Shown: positions 38,436 to 46,822, counted from the stretch's first letter. The stretch is 64,000 nt of DNA from DASUAS01 sp963841415 (GCA_963841415.1 CAWJCN010000003.1:1463851-1527850); one strand, 5' to 3'. Translations and numbers: made by a program. The notes: generated from the letters alone by a model not told the origin.

Positions 38436-38900
38436 ATGACTCGGAAGTCGAAGTTGATCATCGGTGTGAGCCTGGTGGCGGCCCTCGCCGCCGCCGGCGT
38501 GGCGTTCGCGGCGTGGACCGGCACTGGCACCGGATCGGGCCGGGCCCGGGCGATCACCGTGCAGGCTGCGACGGTCAGTCCGGTTGACGGCGCGGCGGAT
38601 CTCTATCCCGGTTTCACGGGCGGCGCGGTCTACTTCACGATCCAGAACACCAATCCCTACGCCATCACGTTCACGTCGATGACGCCTGGGACGGTGACGG
38701 TCGACGCCGGTCATGCGTCGTGCCCGGCCTCGAGCGTCACCGTGGCGCCGGCGACCGGCCTGAATCTCGTCGCTCCGGCGAACTCCACCACCGGGACGCT
38801 CTCGATCTCCAATGTGGTGAGCATGGCAGCATCGGCACCGGATGCCTGCCAGGGAGCGTCGTTCGACGTCCAGCTCACGCTGAACGGGGCGCAGTCCTGA
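38436..38900 (+). CDS. Secreted protein with WTG-type N-terminal signature (surface cassette gene 1)
   Basis: 154 residues. A signal-type N-terminus (KLIIGVSLVAALAAAGVAFA) is followed by AWTGTGTGSGRARAITVQA and a beta-rich domain with LYPGFTGGAVYFTIQNTNPY and a Cys pair (Cys near 90 and 130). The layout (signal peptide, aromatic-Gly/Ser segment, then PG...NxNP-like) recalls TasA/camelysin-type fibre subunits, but similarity is weak. AGGAGA precedes the ATG. It is the first of three adjacent genes sharing N-terminal motifs. Confidence 0.6.
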   Translation: MTRKSKLIIGVSLVAALAAAGVAFAAWTGTGTGSGRARAITVQAATVSPVDGAADLYPGFTGGAVYFTIQNTNPYAITFTSMTPGTVTVDAGHASCPASSVTVAPATGLNLVAPANSTTGTLSISNVVSMAASAPDACQGASFDVQLTLNGAQS

Positions 38901-39500
38901 TTGAGGATCGTGGCGAACGGTGCGCCTCCGAGCCCACGGGCTCAGAGCGGGAGCTCTGACCGCAGGGGCGTGATCGGGTTGGTCGCCATAGTCCTCGCAA
39001 GTGTGGTCGCGGTCTGGCTGTTGCTGGTCGGGCACGCCGACGCCCAGGTGCGGACGCAGGAGGGGTCCAGCCCGGGAGCCTTCACGATCCATGGTGAGGT
39101 CGGTGGTCTCTATCCGGGCCTCGAGGCGACGCTGGACGCGCGGATAGAGAACACTGAGCCGTTCCCGATCCGAGTGACGTCGGTCGCGGTGGCCGTTCGT
39201 GACGCGAACCCGGGGTGTGGAGCCGCATTCCTCCACGTCGATCCCATGACCACGAGCATCGACCTTCCGGCCGGTGCGGTGGACCAGGTGCCGATCGCCG
39301 TGCGGATGGACCACGCCGCGCCCGACGCGTGTCAGGGTGCCGCATTCCCGCTCGAGTTCACCGGCACCGCGATCGGTCCGGCGCGTGATGACCTCCCGTT
39401 CACCGGAGCTCACGTGACGGCGACGCTCACGCTCGCGACGATGTTGATCGCTGCCGGCCTCCTCGCCCGACGACTCTCCCGCGGACGGCGCGGGCAGTGA
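38901..39500 (+). CDS. LPFTG-anchored surface protein (surface cassette gene 2)
   Basis: 199 residues. A basic start leads to a membrane/signal segment (RRGVIGLVAIVLASVVAVWL). The middle resembles gene 1 (LYPGLEATLDARIENTEPFP and APDACQGAAFPLEF, compare APDACQGASFDVQL). The C-terminus is a sortase sorting signal: LPFTG, a hydrophobic helix and RRLSRGRR. It starts with TTG right after the stop of gene 1, or with GTG at 38910. No sortase gene is in the window. Confidence 0.7.
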   Translation: MRIVANGAPPSPRAQSGSSDRRGVIGLVAIVLASVVAVWLLLVGHADAQVRTQEGSSPGAFTIHGEVGGLYPGLEATLDARIENTEPFPIRVTSVAVAVRDANPGCGAAFLHVDPMTTSIDLPAGAVDQVPIAVRMDHAAPDACQGAAFPLEFTGTAIGPARDDLPFTGAHVTATLTLATMLIAAGLLARRLSRGRRGQ

Positions 39501-41746
39501 TCACGCATGAGATGCGAAGATCCATGCGGACGCTGATCGCCAGACTCGCCGCGGCCGCCCTCGTGGGTGCCGTGATTGCTCGCGTCAGACGTCGTCGTGC
39601 GCAATCGCCAGCCCGCGACACCGAGAGCGCTGATTCACCAGTGCTCGCATCTCCAGACGCCGACACACGGCGGCACGAGGACGATGCAGCCGGCACGCGC
39701 TCGCTTCGCAGAACTCGTCGTGGCGTCATCCTCGTCGCCTTCGTGCTCGCGTCGACAGCGGGTGCGATCGCGATCGCACTCTGGACCGGGAGCGGTTCGG
39801 GCGCAACCCGGGCCCGCGCGCAGACGGTGAACGCGGGCGCGGCTCCAACCGCCACAGTGGCGGGGCGGTCCGTGACCGTGTCATGGACCGCGAGCACGCT
39901 CTCGGGAGGTACACCCGTCGCGGGCTATGTCGTGCGCCGTTACACCACCGGCGGCGTCGCCCAGACCGTGGGACCCAGCTGCAGCGGCACGATCGCCGCA
40001 CTCAGTTGCACGGAGGCGAGCGTTCCCTACGGCGACTGGCGGTACTCGGTGACACCCGTGCTGGGAAGCTGGAGCGGGACCGAAAGCGCCAAGACTCTGG
40101 TCACGGTCGCCGCACCCACCGTCACCGCCACGAGCCCGAGCTCACGCGGCCAGGGCGCGCCTGCCCAGAACATCACGGTCACCGGCACGAACTTCGTCAG
40201 TGGTGCGACGGTGTCGTTCTCGGGCACCGGGATCACGGTCAACTCGACGACGTTCGTCAGCAACACGCAGCTGACGGCCAACGTCACGATCAGCGGGTCA
40301 GCCACTACCGGCGCACGAAACGTCACCGTGGTCAATCCTGATACGAGCACGGGATCCTGTTCCGGGTGTTTCACCGTCACCGCGGGGCCAATCGTGACGT
40401 CAACGACCCCGAGTTCACGCGGTCAGGGCGCGCCGGCCCAAAACGTCACGGTCACCGGCTCGAACTTCGTCAGTGGTGCGACGGTGTCGTTCTCGGGCAC
40501 CGGGATCACGGTCAACTCGACGACGTTCGTCAGCAACACGCAGCTGACGGCCAACGTCACGATCAGCGGGTCAGCCACGACCGGTGCACGCGATGTCACC
40601 GCGGTGAATCCGGACACGGGGACAGGCACACGCGTGGGCGGATTCACGGTGAACGCAGCACCCGGCGTCACATCGACCAGCCCGAGCGCCCGCTACCAAG
40701 GCTGGACCGGCGCCGTCACGATCAACGGCTCCAGCTTCGTCAACGGCGCGACAACCTCGTTCTCCGGCACCGGGATCACCGTGAGCTCGACGACATTCGT
40801 CAGCGCCACGCAGCTGACCGCGAACGTCACCGTGACAGCAGGGGCAGCCACCGGTGCCCGCGACGTGACTGTGACCAACCCCGACACCGGCACCGCATCA
40901 TGTGTGGGCTGCTTCACCGTCAACGCCAAGCCCACCGTGACCTCGACCAGCCCCAGCTCACGCGGGCGAGGGGCAGCCAACCAGGACGTCACCGTCACCG
41001 GCACGCTCTTCCAGAACGGCGCCGCGGTGACGTTCTCGGGCACCGGCATCACGGTCAACTCGACCACGTTCGTCAGCAGCACCCAGCTCATCGCCAACAT
41101 CACCATCAGCACGTCCGCGACCACCGGCGCGCGCAACGTCACCGTCACGAACCCTGACACCGGCGCCGCGACCCTCACCAGCGGCTTCACGGTCAACGCC
41201 AGACCGACCGTCACCTCGACCAGCCCGAGCTCACGCGGGCAAGGGGCAGCCAATCAGAACGTCACCGTCACCGGCACGCTCTTCCAGAACGGCGCCGCGG
41301 TGACGTTCTCGGGCACCGGCATCACGGTCAACTCGACCACGTTCGTCAGCAGCACCCAGCTCATCGCCAACATCACCATCAGCACGTCCGCGACCACGGG
41401 TGCCCGCACCGTCACCGTCACCAACCCTGACGCCGGCTACGGCACCCGCAGCAGCGGCTTCACCGTCAACGCGGGACCCAAGCCCTCATCTGCGAGCCCC
41501 ACGTCGGGCGCGCGAGGAGCGATCCTCACCAACGTGACCGTCACGGGCACAGGATTCACCTTCGGCGCCACGGTGTCGTTCTCGGGCACCGGGATCACGG
41601 TCAACTCGACGACCTTCGTCAGCAGCACTCAGTTGATCGTCAACATCAACATCGCGTCCGGCGCGCCAACCGGCACCCGCGACATCACCGCCGTCAACAC
41701 CGATGCCGGCACCGGTACCTGCACCGGCTGCTTCACCGTCACATGA
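39497..41746 (+). CDS. Large surface protein with six IPT/TIG-like repeats (surface cassette gene 3)
   Basis: 749 residues. A basic N-terminus precedes one membrane helix (about 76 to 98, RRGVILVAFVLASTAGAIAI) and WTGSGSGATRARAQTVNAG, which matches gene 1. A fibronectin type III-like domain follows (about 110 to 205). Six repeats of about 90 residues then fill the rest; each holds a TSPSSRG-type start, NVTVTG, SFSGTGITVNSTTFVS, TQL and NPD, like IPT/TIG immunoglobulin folds. There is no LPXTG; anchoring is by the N-terminal helix. Overlaps gene 2 by 4 bases. Probably an adhesin or stalk. Confidence 0.72.
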   Translation: MITHEMRRSMRTLIARLAAAALVGAVIARVRRRRAQSPARDTESADSPVLASPDADTRRHEDDAAGTRSLRRTRRGVILVAFVLASTAGAIAIALWTGSGSGATRARAQTVNAGAAPTATVAGRSVTVSWTASTLSGGTPVAGYVVRRYTTGGVAQTVGPSCSGTIAALSCTEASVPYGDWRYSVTPVLGSWSGTESAKTLVTVAAPTVTATSPSSRGQGAPAQNITVTGTNFVSGATVSFSGTGITVNSTTFVSNTQLTANVTISGSATTGARNVTVVNPDTSTGSCSGCFTVTAGPIVTSTTPSSRGQGAPAQNVTVTGSNFVSGATVSFSGTGITVNSTTFVSNTQLTANVTISGSATTGARDVTAVNPDTGTGTRVGGFTVNAAPGVTSTSPSARYQGWTGAVTINGSSFVNGATTSFSGTGITVSSTTFVSATQLTANVTVTAGAATGARDVTVTNPDTGTASCVGCFTVNAKPTVTSTSPSSRGRGAANQDVTVTGTLFQNGAAVTFSGTGITVNSTTFVSSTQLIANITISTSATTGARNVTVTNPDTGAATLTSGFTVNARPTVTSTSPSSRGQGAANQNVTVTGTLFQNGAAVTFSGTGITVNSTTFVSSTQLIANITISTSATTGARTVTVTNPDAGYGTRSSGFTVNAGPKPSSASPTSGARGAILTNVTVTGTGFTFGATVSFSGTGITVNSTTFVSSTQLIVNINIASGAPTGTRDITAVNTDAGTGTCTGCFTVT
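40114..41743 (+). repeat. Six tandem coding repeats of about 270 bp
   Basis: Repeats begin near 40114, 40384, 40654, 40924, 41197 and 41470. Copies 1 and 2, and copies 4 and 5, are almost identical at DNA level over more than 100 bases, a sign of recent duplication and a risk for assembly collapse. Confidence 0.85.
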
Positions 41747-42032
41747 GTCAACGGCCGAGCAACCACCTGGGTCGTCTCGGAATACGGGTGTACGCGACTG
41801 ATGAGGTTGCGAACATGCGAGACGCCTCTCAGGTACGACGGCCCACAAGCCCGGTTCGGGCGACGAGAGCGGAGCCGCGAGCTGCAGCATCGAGCAGCGT
41901 GATCTCCCTGGTCCTCGAGTGGTCCGCGTGACGTCGGATATTGACGCAAGATGACAAGAACTCCTGCGTTGTGTTTTCGCAGGGGAGGCGCTTCTCGCGG
42001 ACTCATCATCCCTCGGTCGCCCGTCCTCGACA
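41747..42032 (+). other. Non-coding stretch after the surface cassette
   Basis: No gene is evident. CCTGCG...CGCAGG (near 41963 to 41984) with a T-rich loop is the only hairpin seen. Confidence 0.4.
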
Positions 42033-42218
42033 CGAGAGCGTGACGAACGTGAACGGCTGGATCGTTCCCGCGGGCGTCGTGTGCTCGATGCGCGACGACT
42101 CGAGCACCTCGAGCACTCGAATGCCGGGAACTGCGCCGCCAGCTCGTGGGCGCCGTAGTGGCAAGTTCCAGCTGAGGGAGCTGTCGTCGTGTGTGTCGTA
42201 GACCTGGTTCCAGTGCGC
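42033..42218 (-). pseudogene. Relic of a SAM-dependent methyltransferase
   Basis: On the minus strand HWNQVYDTHDDSSLSWN resembles the N-terminus of class I methyltransferases (HWxxVYxxxxxxxxSW) and runs within about 20 residues into HTTPAGTIQPFTFVTLSC, which resembles their C-terminal end. The SAM-binding core is missing, so this looks like an internal deletion. Confidence 0.4.
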
Positions 42219-42241
42219 CGGCCGTTCCACCGCGCCCGGCG

Positions 42242-42367
42242 CTACCCGCGCGGACGGGTGGGGTCGTGGTGCTCGCGCCAGGGGTGGTCGCTGGGGTAGG
42301 GCTTCTCGGGCAGGTGACGAACCAGCGCCCGACTCCAACGGTGCAGACCAGACATCAGCTTGGTCAT
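42242..42367 (-). CDS. Small basic protein of 41 residues, unknown
   Basis: The frame starts MTKLMSGLHRWSRALVRHLP and ends HDPTRPRG. GAGGAG lies 7 bases before the ATG (42375 to 42380), an excellent Shine-Dalgarno. It lies directly upstream of the methyltransferase relic on the same strand. No family is recognised; it is rich in His, Arg and Pro with no membrane segment. Confidence 0.45.
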   Translation of the reverse strand: MTKLMSGLHRWSRALVRHLPEKPYPSDHPWREHHDPTRPRG

Positions 42368-42470
42368 GGTTTCGCTCCTCGGAGGTCGATCCGTCCGCGA
42401 GCCAGTACGACTACACAGGGCGTCGACCCGTTGCATCTTTCTCTTGAGGAACAACGCCTGCAGGCGGTGG

Positions 42471-42476
42471 TACGTT
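42471..42476 (+). promoter_or_regulatory. -10 box of the alpha/beta hydrolase gene
   Basis: TACGTT, 8 bases, then ATG at 42485. Confidence 0.45.
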
Positions 42477-42484
42477 CCGCGCCC

Positions 42485-43414
42485 ATGGACGCAGTGATCA
42501 TCCACGACGAGATCGCGGCCGGTCTGGCGGCAGTTCCCTTCGGCTTCGAGCTCTCGGTGGAGGGCTTGCCCACGATGCGCGAGGCGCGCAACGAGATGTT
42601 CGCCGGTCTGCCGCTGTCCGACGCGGTCGAGCGCACCGAGCACGTCGTCAGCGACGAGCCCAGCGTCGTCGTCCGGGTGCACCGGCCGAAAGGCGTCGAC
42701 GGGCCGCTCCCGTGCATCTACTCGATCCACGGCGGCGGGTACGTCCTCGGCTCGTACGACATGGACGACGCCAAGTTCGACCGCGCGTGCGTGCGCTTCC
42801 CGTGCGTCGGCGTGTCGGTGGAGTACCGGCTCGCGCCCGAGGCGGCCTACCCGGGCCCGCTCGAAGACTGCTACGCCGGGCTGCGCTGGACGCTCGACCA
42901 CGCCGACGAGCTCGGCATCGACGCGCACCGGATCGGAATCGCCGGGATCAGTGCGGGTGGCGGGCTCGCCGCCGGGCTGGCGCTGCTCGCCCGCGACCGC
43001 GGCGAGGTGCCGGTCGCGTTCCAGCTGCTCGAGTGCCCGATGATCGACGATCGCCAGAGCACGTCGTCGAGCCGCCGCGACGGCCTTCCCATCTGGAGCC
43101 GCGAGTCGAACACCTTCGGATGGCGCTGTTACCTCGGCGACCTCTACGGCGGCGACGTGCCCGCATACGCAGCGGCGGCGCGGGCGACCGACCTCGTCGG
43201 GCTCCCGCCCGCGATGGTGATCGTCGGTGGCGCCGACGGGTTCCGTGACGAGGACATCGAGTACGCACTCCGGCTCAACCAGGCGGGCGTGCCCACCGAG
43301 CTTCACGTGCTGCCCGGCGCGCCGCACGGTGTACAGGCGTTCCCCGATTCGGTGCTCGCGAAGCGGTGGGCGCGGTTGGTCGACGAGTGGCTCGCGCAGC
43401 AGTTGGCGGCATGA
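42485..43414 (+). CDS. Alpha/beta hydrolase, hormone-sensitive-lipase family
   Basis: 309 residues. SIHGGGYVLGS is the oxyanion HGGG motif of the HSL (bacterial family IV esterase) group, GISAGGGLA holds the nucleophile Ser, VVGGADGFRDED carries the catalytic Asp region and PGAPHGVQ the His. It probably cleaves small acyl esters. ATGA overlap with the cupin gene makes a bicistronic unit. Confidence 0.85.
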   Translation: MDAVIIHDEIAAGLAAVPFGFELSVEGLPTMREARNEMFAGLPLSDAVERTEHVVSDEPSVVVRVHRPKGVDGPLPCIYSIHGGGYVLGSYDMDDAKFDRACVRFPCVGVSVEYRLAPEAAYPGPLEDCYAGLRWTLDHADELGIDAHRIGIAGISAGGGLAAGLALLARDRGEVPVAFQLLECPMIDDRQSTSSSRRDGLPIWSRESNTFGWRCYLGDLYGGDVPAYAAAARATDLVGLPPAMVIVGGADGFRDEDIEYALRLNQAGVPTELHVLPGAPHGVQAFPDSVLAKRWARLVDEWLAQQLAA

Positions 43415-43734
43415 CCTTCTCCACCGACGGCTGGAGCATCGGCCGCTTCGACGACGTCGAGTGGTCACCCTGGGGTTCGGGCGGTAACGCGCGCGCCAAG
43501 GTCCTCGCCAACGAAGACGGGTACTTCCTCGCCCTCGTCGAAGCCGAGCCCGGCTACACAGGGGATCCCCACGAGCACGAGCAGACCGAGTTCCTCTACG
43601 TGGTCGAGGGGACGCTGCAGAACCAGGGCGAGACGTTGACCGCGGGGGATGGCTATGTCGCCGCCGCGGGTTCGATCCACTCGCAGTTCGAGTCGCCCAC
43701 GGGCGCGACCTACGTGTCGATCTTCAAGCTCTGA
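43411..43734 (+). CDS. Cupin-domain protein
   Basis: 107 residues. DPHEHEQTEFLYVVEGTL supplies the metal-binding histidines and Glu of cupin motif 1; AGSIHSQFESPTG carries motif 2. A single small barrel, so either a minor enzyme or a sensor for the neighbouring hydrolase. It overlaps the hydrolase stop and ends convergently inside the 3' end of the next gene by 11 bases. Confidence 0.78.
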   Translation: MTFSTDGWSIGRFDDVEWSPWGSGGNARAKVLANEDGYFLALVEAEPGYTGDPHEHEQTEFLYVVEGTLQNQGETLTAGDGYVAAAGSIHSQFESPTGATYVSIFKL

Positions 43735-44692
43735 GCGCGTCCATCACCCGCGCGCACGCGAGGCCGTCGGCGAAGGTGGGTTCGCCGTCGGGCACGGCGC
43801 CGGCGCGGACGGCGGCGAGCACGACCGGTACCCAGCCGCGCATCGGGAGGAAATGAGGATCTTCGTCCTTGGGCGGATCGAGCGCGAACACCTCCTCCGT
43901 GCCTTCCAAGGTGCGACGCGTGATCCGCACGTCGGCCAGGACCTCGAGCACGCCTTCGGAGCCGATCACGAGCACGCGCGGCGGGACGTTCGCGGGTGTG
44001 ACGAACGAGGTGTCGATGGTGACCGACACGCCCGACGCCGTGCAGAGCCGCGCGGTGAACGAGTCTTCGGCGGTGCACTGGTGCACGATGCCGTCGCGGT
44101 CGGGACGCTCGGCGACGAGCGTGCGGCGCTCGGCGGCGGCGTCGGTGATCTCGCCGAACGTCCAGCGGAGGAAGTCGATCACGTGGGAGCCCCACGCGCC
44201 GATCCAGCCGCCAGCCAGCTCGGCGTCGAACAGCCAGCCCCATCGCCGGCGGACGAACCCCGAGCCGAAGACGGACCACTGGACGTGTCGAACCTCGCCG
44301 ATCGCGCCGTCGTGCACCAGCTCGCGGACGCGCATGCGCCCGGGGTGGTGACGGAACTCGAAGTTCAGCAGCGCGACGGTTCCCGCCGCGTCGGCGTGCT
44401 CGAGCATCGCCGCGGCATCCGCCGCGTTCCGACCGAACGGCTTGTCGCAGAGCACCGCCTTGCCGGCGTCGAGGGCGCGGTCGACACACTCGCGGTGGAG
44501 GAACGGCGGGGAGTGCACGGCAACGAGGTCGACGTCGTCGCGCTCGCAGAGTGCGCGCACGTCCTTCCCCTCGCGGGGCGAGATGACGTCGATGACCTCG
44601 CAGCCTTCGGCTTCGTCGAAGATCGGCGCGATCACACTGGCGCCGAAGCCCCGACCGATCACCCCGACCCGCACCGTTCCGTCGCCACGCAT
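43724..44692 (-). CDS. Gfo/Idh/MocA family oxidoreductase
   Basis: 322 residues. The Rossmann N-terminus VRVGVIGRGFGASV, the VLCDKPFGRNAADAAAM block (the EKP-like motif reads DKP) and GGWIGAWGSHVIDFLRWTFG are typical. NAD(P)-dependent oxidation of a sugar or cyclitol is likely, with the substrate unknown. The start at 44692 is chosen because TACGTT lies 6 bases upstream; the frame is open further. Confidence 0.85.
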   Translation of the reverse strand: MRGDGTVRVGVIGRGFGASVIAPIFDEAEGCEVIDVISPREGKDVRALCERDDVDLVAVHSPPFLHRECVDRALDAGKAVLCDKPFGRNAADAAAMLEHADAAGTVALLNFEFRHHPGRMRVRELVHDGAIGEVRHVQWSVFGSGFVRRRWGWLFDAELAGGWIGAWGSHVIDFLRWTFGEITDAAAERRTLVAERPDRDGIVHQCTAEDSFTARLCTASGVSVTIDTSFVTPANVPPRVLVIGSEGVLEVLADVRITRRTLEGTEEVFALDPPKDEDPHFLPMRGWVPVVLAAVRAGAVPDGEPTFADGLACARVMDALRA

Positions 44693-44698
44693 CGTGTG

Positions 44699-44704
44699 AA
44701 CGTA
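44699..44704 (-). promoter_or_regulatory. -10 box of the Gfo/Idh gene
   Basis: TACGTT on the minus strand, CACACG, then the ATG at 44692. Confidence 0.5.
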
Positions 44705-44731
44705 CCGCGCTTCACTGTCACACCCCCGGCG

Positions 44732-44737
44732 TACCGT
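44732..44737 (+). promoter_or_regulatory. -10 box of the HTH gene
   Basis: TACCGT, TCGCCC, then ATG at 44744; it is divergent from the box at 44699. Confidence 0.5.
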
Positions 44738-44743
44738 TCGCCC

Positions 44744-45394
44744 ATGGGCTACCGCGGGAAGGTCGAGGAGCAAGAGCGGGCGCGCGAGATGCGTGCCCGG
44801 AACATGACGCTGCAGGACATCGCCGACGACCTCGGCGTGTCGAAGTCGTCGGTCTCACTCTGGGTGCGCGACGTCGAGCTCACTCCGTCGAAGCGACGCA
44901 CCGGACCACAGCGCCGACCCAATGCACTTCATGAGGCCAAGCTCGCCCAGATCACTGCCCTGAACGCCGAAGGTCTCGAGAGGATCGGCAGGCTGAGCGA
45001 CGAGGCGTTCCTCGTCGCCGGCGTCGCGCTCTACGCAGGCGAGGGCGCGAAGACCGATGGCAACGTGATCTTTGCCAACACCGATCCGAAGATGGTCGCG
45101 TTCTTCTGTGCATGGCTGCGGCGTTACTTCGATCTTGAGGAGACCCGCCTACGAGTGCGCGTCTATCTACACCAGGGCCTGGACCTCGATGCCGCGCACC
45201 GATACTGGTCCGAGGTCACGGCCGTTCCGCTTGATCAGTTCCGCGCGCCGTACCGGGCCGAGGCGAACCCCAGCATCCGAAGGAACAAGCATGAGCATGG
45301 GTGCGTGTACGTCGCGTATGGCTGCTCCGCCACTCATCGTCGGATCATGGGCCTCGTGAGGGCGCTGCTATCTTCAGAGGCCATTCCGGGGTAG
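44744..45394 (+). CDS. HTH protein with LAGLIDADG-like C-terminal domain, ending inside tRNA-Asn
   Basis: 216 residues. The N-terminus is a resolvase/Hin-like helix-turn-helix (MRARNMTLQDIADDLGVSKS, then SVSLWVRDVEL). The C-terminal part (about 88 to 210) with FLVAGVALYAGEGAKTDGNV, FANTDPKMVAFFCAWLRRYF and RVRVYLHQ recalls single-chain LAGLIDADG-type domains, without clear catalytic proof. The stop TAG (45392 to 45394) is bases 8 to 10 of tRNA-Asn, a 10-base overlap. Whether it is a regulator or an endonuclease is open. Confidence 0.65.
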   Translation: MGYRGKVEEQERAREMRARNMTLQDIADDLGVSKSSVSLWVRDVELTPSKRRTGPQRRPNALHEAKLAQITALNAEGLERIGRLSDEAFLVAGVALYAGEGAKTDGNVIFANTDPKMVAFFCAWLRRYFDLEETRLRVRVYLHQGLDLDAAHRYWSEVTAVPLDQFRAPYRAEANPSIRRNKHEHGCVYVAYGCSATHRRIMGLVRALLSSEAIPG

Positions 45395-45460
45395 CTCAAT
45401 AGGCAGAGCACGCGCCTGTTAAGCGTGTTGTTGAGGGTTCGAGTCCCTCCCCCGGAGCCA
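45385..45460 (+). tRNA. tRNA-Asn (GTT)
   Basis: Acceptor TCCGGGG/CCCCGGA, D arm GCTC...GAGC, anticodon stem CGCGC/GCGTG with loop CTGTTAA (anticodon GTT), T arm GAGGG TTCGAGT CCCTC, discriminator G and encoded CCA. TATCTT 10 bases upstream could be its -10 box inside the HTH gene. Confidence 0.95.
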
Positions 45461-45504
45461 ATTTCGCAGGGTCGAGTCGCAGTCGCCGGCCCTCAGGGTC
45501 TTGA

Positions 45505-45795
45505 ATGAGGCCCATGGCCCCACTCGACGACGCCCGCATCGCTGAACGCCTGACGACGCTCCCCGGCTGGGAGCGTGAGGGCGACGAGATCGTGAAGACC
45601 TTCGAGCTGCCGACCTTCCCCGATGCGATCGGCTTCGTCACCCGCATCGCGGATCGGGCCGAGGCCGCGAACCATCACCCCGACCTCGACATCCGGTACC
45701 GCAAGGTGCGCGTCGCCTTGTCCACGCACGATGCAGGCGGTCTCACCGACAACGACTTCGACCTCGCAACCGAGATCGAGGCCTGCCTCACGTGA
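45505..45795 (+). CDS. phhB: 4a-hydroxytetrahydrobiopterin dehydratase (pterin-carbinolamine dehydratase)
   Basis: 96 residues. EAANHHPDLDIRYRKVRVAL and STHDAGGLTDNDFDLA contain the family signature (HHP...Y...V...L.TH..GG.T..D..LA). It recycles pterin cofactors; related proteins occur in Moco-linked loci, which would fit the mobA-fdhD genes that follow. ATG at 45514 is an alternative start. The stop overlaps the next GTG. Confidence 0.9.
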   Translation: MRPMAPLDDARIAERLTTLPGWEREGDEIVKTFELPTFPDAIGFVTRIADRAEAANHHPDLDIRYRKVRVALSTHDAGGLTDNDFDLATEIEACLT

Positions 45796-46226
45796 TCATC
45801 GCGATCGTCGGCGTCATCGTCCTCGCGTTGGCGCTGGCCGTGGTCGTCATGATCGCCAAGGACCGGGGGCCGGGGCCGGGCGAGGTGGCGGTCGCCTACG
45901 AGCTCGCCTGGGACCACCTCGACTTCGAGTCGCTGTTCACGCTGTCAGGCGTGGAGCTGCGCGACGGGCTCGACCGGCGCGGGTTCGTTGCCGCCAAGCG
46001 GTCTGCGTACGCCGAGCAGCACGCGCTGGGCGGTCTGGTCGAGCGGGTGGGGATCGACCAGGTGGTGAGCGTCGGAGACGCGGCGGTGGCCATCACCTCG
46101 GTGGAGCTCCACGACCGGAGCCTCGTGCACAACCGGGTCGAGCTGACGCGGAGGAACGGCCGTTGGCAGGTCCTCGCCTACCGGCTCGAGCCGTCGGCGA
46201 AGGACGCGCCCCGCGCCGACGGCTGA
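45792..46226 (+). CDS. Small membrane-anchored protein, unknown
   Basis: 144 residues. One N-terminal helix (IIAIVGVIVLALALAVVVMI) and a soluble domain of about 110 residues with a possible NTF2-like alpha/beta pattern (VAVAYELAWDHLDFESLFTL, VELTRRNGRWQVLAYRL). No family is firmly recognised. It is coupled to phhB by a 4-base overlap. Confidence 0.55.
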   Translation: MIIAIVGVIVLALALAVVVMIAKDRGPGPGEVAVAYELAWDHLDFESLFTLSGVELRDGLDRRGFVAAKRSAYAEQHALGGLVERVGIDQVVSVGDAAVAITSVELHDRSLVHNRVELTRRNGRWQVLAYRLEPSAKDAPRADG

Positions 46227-46230
46227 ACCC

Positions 46231-46818
46231 ATGACCCCTACAGCAGGGATCCTGCTCACCGGAGGCCGCAGCCGACGCCTCGGGGTCGACAAGGCGACGC
46301 TCGTGTTCGACGACGAAACGCTCGCGGCCCGAGGCGCGCGGAGGCTGCGCGCGGTGTGCTCGCCCGTGATCGAGGTCGGTGACGGCGTCAGCGAGCTGCC
46401 CGCAGTGCGCGAGGCGCCGGCGGCCTCAGGACCGCTGGCCGCGCTGGCGGCCGCGGGCCGCTGGCTCCGGGAACACGGTCATCCCGGCTCGGCGCTGCTC
46501 CTGGCCGTGGATCTTCCCGCGGTGGACGAGGAGCTGCTGCGCTGGCTGCGCGATCGCCCCGGCGAGCCGACGGCGGTACTTCGGGTCGGTGGACGGCTCC
46601 AGCCGGTGTGCGCCCGCTACGGCCCGGACGCGCTGCTCGCCGCCGACAGCCTGGTGGCGGGCGGTATCCGCGCGCTCCGCGAGCTGCTCGACGTGGTCGA
46701 GCACGACGTGGTCGAGCCGGACGAATGGCGCGCGGTGGCCACCGAGGACACCTTCATCGACGTCGACACCCCGGCCGACGCCGAGCGGTTGGGAATCAGC
46801 CTCCCCGGGTTAGCGTGA
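46231..46818 (+). CDS. mobA: Molybdenum cofactor guanylyltransferase
   Basis: 195 residues. ILLTGGRSRRLGVDKA is the nucleotide-binding motif (LAGGxSxRMGxDKA); LLLAVDLPAVDEEL is the metal-binding CDxP position with Val in place of Cys; FIDVDTPADAERLG is the conserved end. It attaches GMP to molybdopterin to form MGD, the cofactor of the molybdoenzyme downstream. Confidence 0.88.
   Translation: MTPTAGILLTGGRSRRLGVDKATLVFDDETLAARGARRLRAVCSPVIEVGDGVSELPAVREAPAASGPLAALAAAGRWLREHGHPGSALLLAVDLPAVDEELLRWLRDRPGEPTAVLRVGGRLQPVCARYGPDALLAADSLVAGGIRALRELLDVVEHDVVEPDEWRAVATEDTFIDVDTPADAERLGISLPGLA
46811..46816 (+). promoter_or_regulatory. -10 box of fdhD
   Basis: TAGCGT, 6 bases, then GTG at 46823; it overlaps the mobA stop. 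Confidence 0.45.
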
Positions 46819-46822
46819 AGCA

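Noticed and set aside
40114..41743. Repeats considered as CRISPR
   Set aside because: The units are contiguous, about 270 bp, in frame within one coding gene and without spacers. The 62-bp units at 21481 are also contiguous and spacer-free. No cas genes are present.
45396..45647. Minus-strand frame containing GEGLEPSTTRL
   Set aside because: Same tRNA-derived artefact, antisense to tRNA-Asn, and it overlaps phhB.
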